From: Acidobacteriota bacterium
Lineage (GTDB): Bacteria; Acidobacteriota; Terriglobia; Terriglobales; Acidobacteriaceae
Direction of reading: 5' to 3'
DNA length: 10,151 nt
Assembly (NCBI GenBank): GCA_019510535.1
Contig: JAEKKE010000341.1
Coordinates: 1-10,151, forward strand
The position numbers and the translations under genes are program-made. This document shows, in pieces, positions 6,822 through 10,151 of this stretch. Numbering within the stretch: the stretch's first letter is position 1; every line of letters begins with the position of its first letter. The notes beneath the pieces were generated by a model. It did not search any database, was not told the DNA's origin, and saw nothing but the letters and a program-made list of their open reading frames with translations.

Positions 6822-8954
6822 TTATCCGCGCGCAACTGCCTGCTGTACCGTTGCCGCGATCTTTGCGGGTGTCAGACCAAAGACCTCGACGAGTTCCTCA
6901 TAGGTGGCTGAGTGGATGAACTGTTTGTTGCCGTCTGCATCGAGCGTGTTCACCGTGAAGACCCGGTTGAGCGAATCGAGCCTGGCCGAACCGCGATGAC
7001 GATAGAGCACCTTCAAGAAGTTCTGCCAGAGATATCCGTTGTTCTGCTCTGCGAAGAAGATAGGAAGGCCGGTCTCATACAACCGCAACAGGAGGTCATC
7101 ATCGACCGATGGCATATCAACCACCATCACGTTCACGCCGGCCTTCTCGCACAGATCGGCGGCTCCAAGAGCCTCATGCACTCCCCTGCCGGCACTGATC
7201 ACGATGGCGCGATCGCTTTCACTCTGCCGCAGGACGTTGCCCTTGCCATACTCAAACTCGTAGTCGCCGTCATAGAGCACCGCCGAGGGTGTACGCATCA
7301 CCCGCACATACACCAGGCCCTTATTCCCTTCCATCACCCACCTCATGATGGAGAGCATCTGCTGCGGACAGGAGACATCGATGATCTTCAGATGCGCGAC
7401 CGCATCGAAAGTAGTGGCGTCATCGTTGCCCATGTGGGTGGCGCCGTTGGTCCGGGTCTCAAAGTTAGCGGCGGTGGCCAGGAAGGTGATATCGAGGCCG
7501 TGGCCTTCGCTCAACCAGCCATCTGCCGCCTCCATCGCCTCCAGACGTTCCTGATGACCGACAGCAATGCGGCGAAGCACCTGCCAGTTGAAGAAGGGGC
7601 AGAAGGTACTGCACCAGGTGTTGTAGCCCAGCGCTGCAAATCCCTCTGACATCAACATCATGTTTGCTTCGGCGACACCGGCGTTGAGGGCACGTGCCTG
7701 GTCAACAGCGGCAATACCGCTCTCCAGGCCGCTGGTCGAGGCTAGGTCGGAGTCGATCGACACCACGCGTGGATCGCGTGCAAAAACCTTCATGCCCGCC
7801 GTCACCATCTCCGCGGCGCTATAGCTTTTGTTCCGATCGAGTTTGGGAAGAGCCGCCGCATCGTAGCGAATTTGCTTGTCGCGCAGCGGAACGCGTCTGG
7901 TCTGGACCGGGCCGATGACCTGCCTGAGGAAGTGGCTGCTGTCATCCACTGCCAGATTCATGCCGGCAGCCGCCTGCAACAGCCATTCATGGAGGGACTC
8001 ATCGCCCGCGACTCTATTGAGCAGTTCCAGGAATTCCGTCACTCTTGCCGTGCGCTGCTTCTGCTGCATCTCCACTTCCTGCGCGAACAAAGCATCGGGC
8101 ACTGTGACCTTATGCTTATTCAGGAAGTCGGAGAACGCTCCAAAGCCCTTCTTCGAGTTGCAGACGATCACGGTTGGCCTGCCATTCCGCGGGCCGTAGC
8201 GGAAGGCGGTCAATGCATCGAAGACTCCGTCAAAGCTGGTGGCATCCACATTGAAGGCATTCCAACCGAACGACCGGAAGACATCGGCGAGCGGCGGCAT
8301 GGGATAAAGCATGCGGTCGTGGATATCGAGCTGACCGTTGTTGCGATCGACCAGGACACACAGATTCTCGAGGTTATGCTGCGAGGCATACATGATGACC
8401 TCCCAGCAGGAGCCCTCCTGCAGCTCGCCATCGCCCACCATGCAGTAGGAATCGAAACGCGGGCTGCGTTTGCCGGCGACGGCGAAGCCCTCGGCGACGC
8501 CAATCCCCTGCCCCATGGGGCCGGTGGCGATGTGAACTCCGGGGAGGACCGGGCCGGGGTGACCGTTGAGCAGGCTGTTGTGCGAGCGGGAGTTCTTCAG
8601 AACATCGGCGGAGAAGTAGCCCAGTTCCGCATAGATCGACGCCATCGCCGCGACGGCATGTCCCTTGCTGAGGGTGAAGATGTCTTGCCCGCGGCGTGTG
8701 GGGTCTTCGACATCCAGGCGGAGAAAGCCGCCATAGAAGAGAGTCACCATGGGCAGAATGGCCGAGAAGGCGCCGCCGGAGTGCAGCCCCTTATCCACCG
8801 CATCGCGGCTCTGTTCAAGCGTCAGGATGCGGATGTCGGAATCCTTAATGGCAAGCAGCTTCAGCATGCCCTCGCGATACACCGACTCGCGATGCAGGGA
8901 AAGATCTCCTGAAGCGGATCTGGAGACAGCAGTCGATAGTATGGGCATGCTCAT
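6822..8954 (-). CDS. Transketolase, thiamine-diphosphate-dependent (710 residues)
   Basis: A cytoplasmic enzyme that moves a two-carbon ketol unit between sugar phosphates. The N-terminal pyrophosphate domain (about 45-290) shows HSGG (His58), SKGH (Lys97-His99), GPMGQG (145-150) and the ThDP/metal motif GDGE with Asp175 and Asn205 in VDRNNGQLD. The pyrimidine domain (about 375-555) has the catalytic-type Glu429 in GVAEANMM, the aromatic FCPFF patch (451-455) and His507 in GATHMG, equivalent to the GPTHQP motif. A C-terminal domain (about 565-700) completes the fold. The Glu429-His507 distance (78) is about 15 longer than in the yeast enzyme, with extra sequence around 468-486. The N-terminal half reads more like small subunits of split transketolases than TktA, so a peripheral sugar pathway is as likely as the core pentose phosphate route. 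GGAAGG eight bases before the first ATG supports this start; a second ATG two codons later is less well spaced. It is followed by the cupin gene and preceded by the shared operator. Confidence 0.92.
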   Translation of the reverse strand: MSMPILSTAVSRSASGDLSLHRESVYREGMLKLLAIKDSDIRILTLEQSRDAVDKGLHSGGAFSAILPMVTLFYGGFLRLDVEDPTRRGQDIFTLSKGHAVAAMASIYAELGYFSADVLKNSRSHNSLLNGHPGPVLPGVHIATGPMGQGIGVAEGFAVAGKRSPRFDSYCMVGDGELQEGSCWEVIMYASQHNLENLCVLVDRNNGQLDIHDRMLYPMPPLADVFRSFGWNAFNVDATSFDGVFDALTAFRYGPRNGRPTVIVCNSKKGFGAFSDFLNKHKVTVPDALFAQEVEMQQKQRTARVTEFLELLNRVAGDESLHEWLLQAAAGMNLAVDDSSHFLRQVIGPVQTRRVPLRDKQIRYDAAALPKLDRNKSYSAAEMVTAGMKVFARDPRVVSIDSDLASTSGLESGIAAVDQARALNAGVAEANMMLMSEGFAALGYNTWCSTFCPFFNWQVLRRIAVGHQERLEAMEAADGWLSEGHGLDITFLATAANFETRTNGATHMGNDDATTFDAVAHLKIIDVSCPQQMLSIMRWVMEGNKGLVYVRVMRTPSAVLYDGDYEFEYGKGNVLRQSESDRAIVISAGRGVHEALGAADLCEKAGVNVMVVDMPSVDDDLLLRLYETGLPIFFAEQNNGYLWQNFLKVLYRHRGSARLDSLNRVFTVNTLDADGNKQFIHSATYEELVEVFGLTPAKIAATVQQAVARG

Positions 8955-8979
8955 TGCCGGGACCTTCCATGCAAGATTA

Positions 8980-9006
8980 TTTGCATAATACGCAATATTG
9001 ATTGCG
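8980..9006. promoter_or_regulatory. Three-half-site operator upstream of the transketolase-cupin operon
   Basis: TTTGCATAATACGCAAT at 8980-8996 is the exact reverse complement of 5917-5933. ATTGCG at 9001-9006, after a 4-base spacer, repeats the extra half-site found there. The centre of the 17-mer lies 34 bp upstream of the transketolase ATG, close enough to overlap the promoter or the transcript start. On the minus strand the core contains TATTAT, a good -10 hexamer, though no convincing -35 is found. Two overlapping palindromes share the middle half-site, as expected for cooperative binding. The regulator is unknown and not encoded here. Confidence 0.6.
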
Positions 9007-9058
9007 TTATGTGAGGCAAAGTATATGGAGCGGTTCCTGCGATCGTCAAGCAGTCTCC

Positions 9059-9364
9059 AGGGTGTGTCATCAAACTCCTGCCGTCAGCGCCGGGAGCAGA
9101 TTTTTCTGAGATCGAGGAGCGAGGAGAGAACTGTAGCCGGCCTACTGGAACGACGAGTGACGAAGAGATCGGGAATCGGGGTCCCCAGTCAGCTTTGCTG
9201 GCTGGGGTGAAGAAAATCTGCCCCGGCCCTTCGGGTTGCGGCGCAAATTCGCCCATCCTTCGTTGTCGTCCTCGACTGTGGGCCCGCCACAGCCTTCGGC
9301 CTCCGCCTCGTATGGACAAATTTGCGCTCGCAACGCTGACGACAGGAGTTTGATGACACACCCT
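9059..9364. repeat. 306-bp palindromic element with 31-bp terminal inverted repeats (MITE/REP-like)
   Basis: Left end 9059-9089 (begins AGGGTGTGTCATCAAACTCC) and right end 9334-9364 are inverted copies with one mismatch in 31. Inside are two nested arms. GCAGATTTTTCT (9096-9107) pairs with AGAAAATCTGC (9211-9221) around the hairpin 9183-9207. Positions 9236-9256 pair imperfectly with 9312-9333 (TTGCG..GCGCAAATT type) around the hairpin CTGTGG/CCACAG at 9276-9292. As one strand it would fold into a branched, clover-like shape. No transposase and no clear target duplication are seen. The right end stops 29 bp before the epimerase start codon, so the element occupies that gene's promoter region; the left end is 105 bp from the transketolase start. 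Confidence 0.7.
9175..9209 (+). repeat. Shared hairpin block, copy 2
   Basis: Second copy of the block at 6129-6162, in the same orientation. CCCCAGTCAGC (9183-9193) pairs with GCTGGCTGGGG (9197-9207) across a TTT loop, with one wobble pair. It sits inside the left branch of the 306-bp element. Confidence 0.75.
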
Positions 9365-9393
9365 AGCACCCGAAAAACGGAGACAATCGTTCT

Positions 9394-10151
9394 ATGCGCG
9401 TTGTGATCATCGGCGGTTCCGGCCATATTGGCAGCTATCTGACACCCAGGCTCGTGAACGCGGGGTACGAGGTTTTCTGTGTCACCCGCGGCGTGAAGTC
9501 CCCCTATCGCCCCGATCAGGCGTGGAAGTACGTTCAGCATGTCGTACTGGACCGTGACGCGGAAGAGGCCGCCGGCAATTTCGGCGAGCGCATCGCGGAG
9601 CTGGACGGGCAAGCCGTCATCGACCTTGCACTGCGGCACCATCTGGATTCACGGTCATAGCTGCCAGGTTCCGACGACCGAAGACGCGCCACGGTCGCCA
9701 TTTGGCGAGTACGGCGTCCGGAAGGCCGCCATCGAGGACTATCTGCTGCGGATGGCACGGGCCAAGGGCTTCCCCGCAACTCTGCTGCATCCCGGTCACC
9801 TGGTCGGTACCGGATGGAACCCGATCAATCCCCAGGGCAACTTCAACCCGGAGGTCTTCGCCACGCTTGCACGCGGAGCCACGCTGCCGCTGCCGAACCT
9901 GGGCCTTGAGACCGTACACCATGTACATGCCGACGATGTAGCACAAGCCTTTGTGCAGGCGCTGACGCATAGAAGCGTTACGCTCGGAGAGAGCTTCCAC
10001 GTCGTCTCCGCCGCAGCCCTGACGCTGCGAGGCTTTGCTGAAGGCATGTCCCGCTGGTTCGGCCAGGAGCCCAAACTGGAGTTCTACTCCTGGGAGACAT
10101 GGACGACGATGGTCAGCGAGAAAGACGCGCGGGCGACGTGGGACCACATCG
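9394..10151 (+). pseudogene. NAD(P)-dependent epimerase/dehydratase (extended SDR), broken and cut by the window edge
   Basis: The 5' frame (9394-9660) encodes a Rossmann start with GGSGHIG (residues 7-13) and runs to VIDL (codon 78, 9625-9627), then meets a stop after ten unrelated residues. The homologous protein resumes in the next frame from 9626 as LHCGTIWIHGHS, then FGEYGVRKAAIE, which holds the SDR YxxxK pair (Tyr codon 9710, Lys codon 9722). It stays open to the window end with typical later motifs (LHPGHLVGTGWNP, LETVHHVHADDVAQAF). From memory of the family, roughly 22-23 residues normally lie between VIDL and HCGTIW, so about 68 bases appear lost together with the frame (any such loss must be 2 modulo 3). 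GGAG 11 bases before the ATG is a modest ribosome site. Intact members would reduce or epimerise a nucleotide sugar or related substrate. A sequencing or assembly fault is the alternative to real decay. Confidence 0.8.

Noticed and set aside
7872..8912. Long plus-strand open frame of 346 codons inside the transketolase gene.
   Set aside because: It is antisense to a transketolase with every catalytic motif intact. His/Gly/Ala-rich composition is typical of a reverse-strand shadow in GC-rich DNA.
5907..9006. Inverted 27-bp sequences flanking the transketolase-cupin pair could be the ends of a transposon.
   Set aside because: There is no transposase or recombinase between them. Each copy is itself palindromic and lies at promoter distance from a start codon, which fits an operator better. 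It would be reopened if relatives lack the whole segment cleanly.
8951..9361. Minus-strand frame of 136 codons overlapping the transketolase start.
   Set aside because: It spans the 306-bp palindromic element and the operator; its sequence is explained by the repeats.
5957..9372. Shared 11-mer CCTAGCACCCG at 5957-5967 and 9362-9372.
   Set aside because: An 11-base match is expected many times by chance in a window of this size, and it has no constant relation to the operators or the elements.

Overview
The window looks like a chromosomal segment of an Acidobacteriota member, probably class Terriglobia (the Granulicella, Terriglobus and Edaphobacter group). The reasons are a 1211-residue Oar-like TonB-dependent receptor with an N-terminal carboxypeptidase-regulatory-like domain, secreted VCBS/FG-GAP proteins, moderately high GC, and intergenic palindromes built on GGGCT..AGCCC. 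This placement comes from memory of such genomes, not from a search.

Layout, left to right. Positions 1-175 hold a short dispersed-repeat-like sequence and a strong rho-independent terminator for the minus strand. Four complete genes follow, all on the minus strand. In order of transcription they are a 710-residue transketolase (8954-6822), a small cupin (6798-6406, 23 bp behind the transketolase and almost certainly in its operon), a secreted protein joining a DUF1080-like domain to a seven-repeat VCBS/FG-GAP propeller (5866-3944), and the outer-membrane receptor (3811-176). No terminator is visible between the last two, so one transcript may cover both and end at 116-153. On the plus strand, 9394 to the window edge holds a sugar-nucleotide-epimerase-like SDR gene. 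It is broken by a frame change near 9625-9629 where a stretch of the expected protein is also missing, so it is a probable pseudogene.

Two intergenic regions are rich in structure. Region 5867-6405 carries a promoter-proximal palindromic site and a roughly 190-bp cluster of nested hairpins. Region 8955-9393 carries a second copy of the same palindromic site and a 306-bp element bounded by 31-bp inverted repeats with one mismatch. Both hairpin regions contain the same ~35-nt hairpin block.

The main observation is that the promoters of the transketolase-cupin unit and of the secreted propeller protein share an identical 17-bp palindromic sequence. A third half-site lies beside it at identical spacing, giving 25 of 27 matching positions. 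This suggests one unidentified regulator controls a small carbohydrate regulon: a receptor for uptake, a secreted sugar-binding or sugar-modifying propeller/DUF1080 protein, a cupin and a transketolase. The substrate cannot be read from the sequence.
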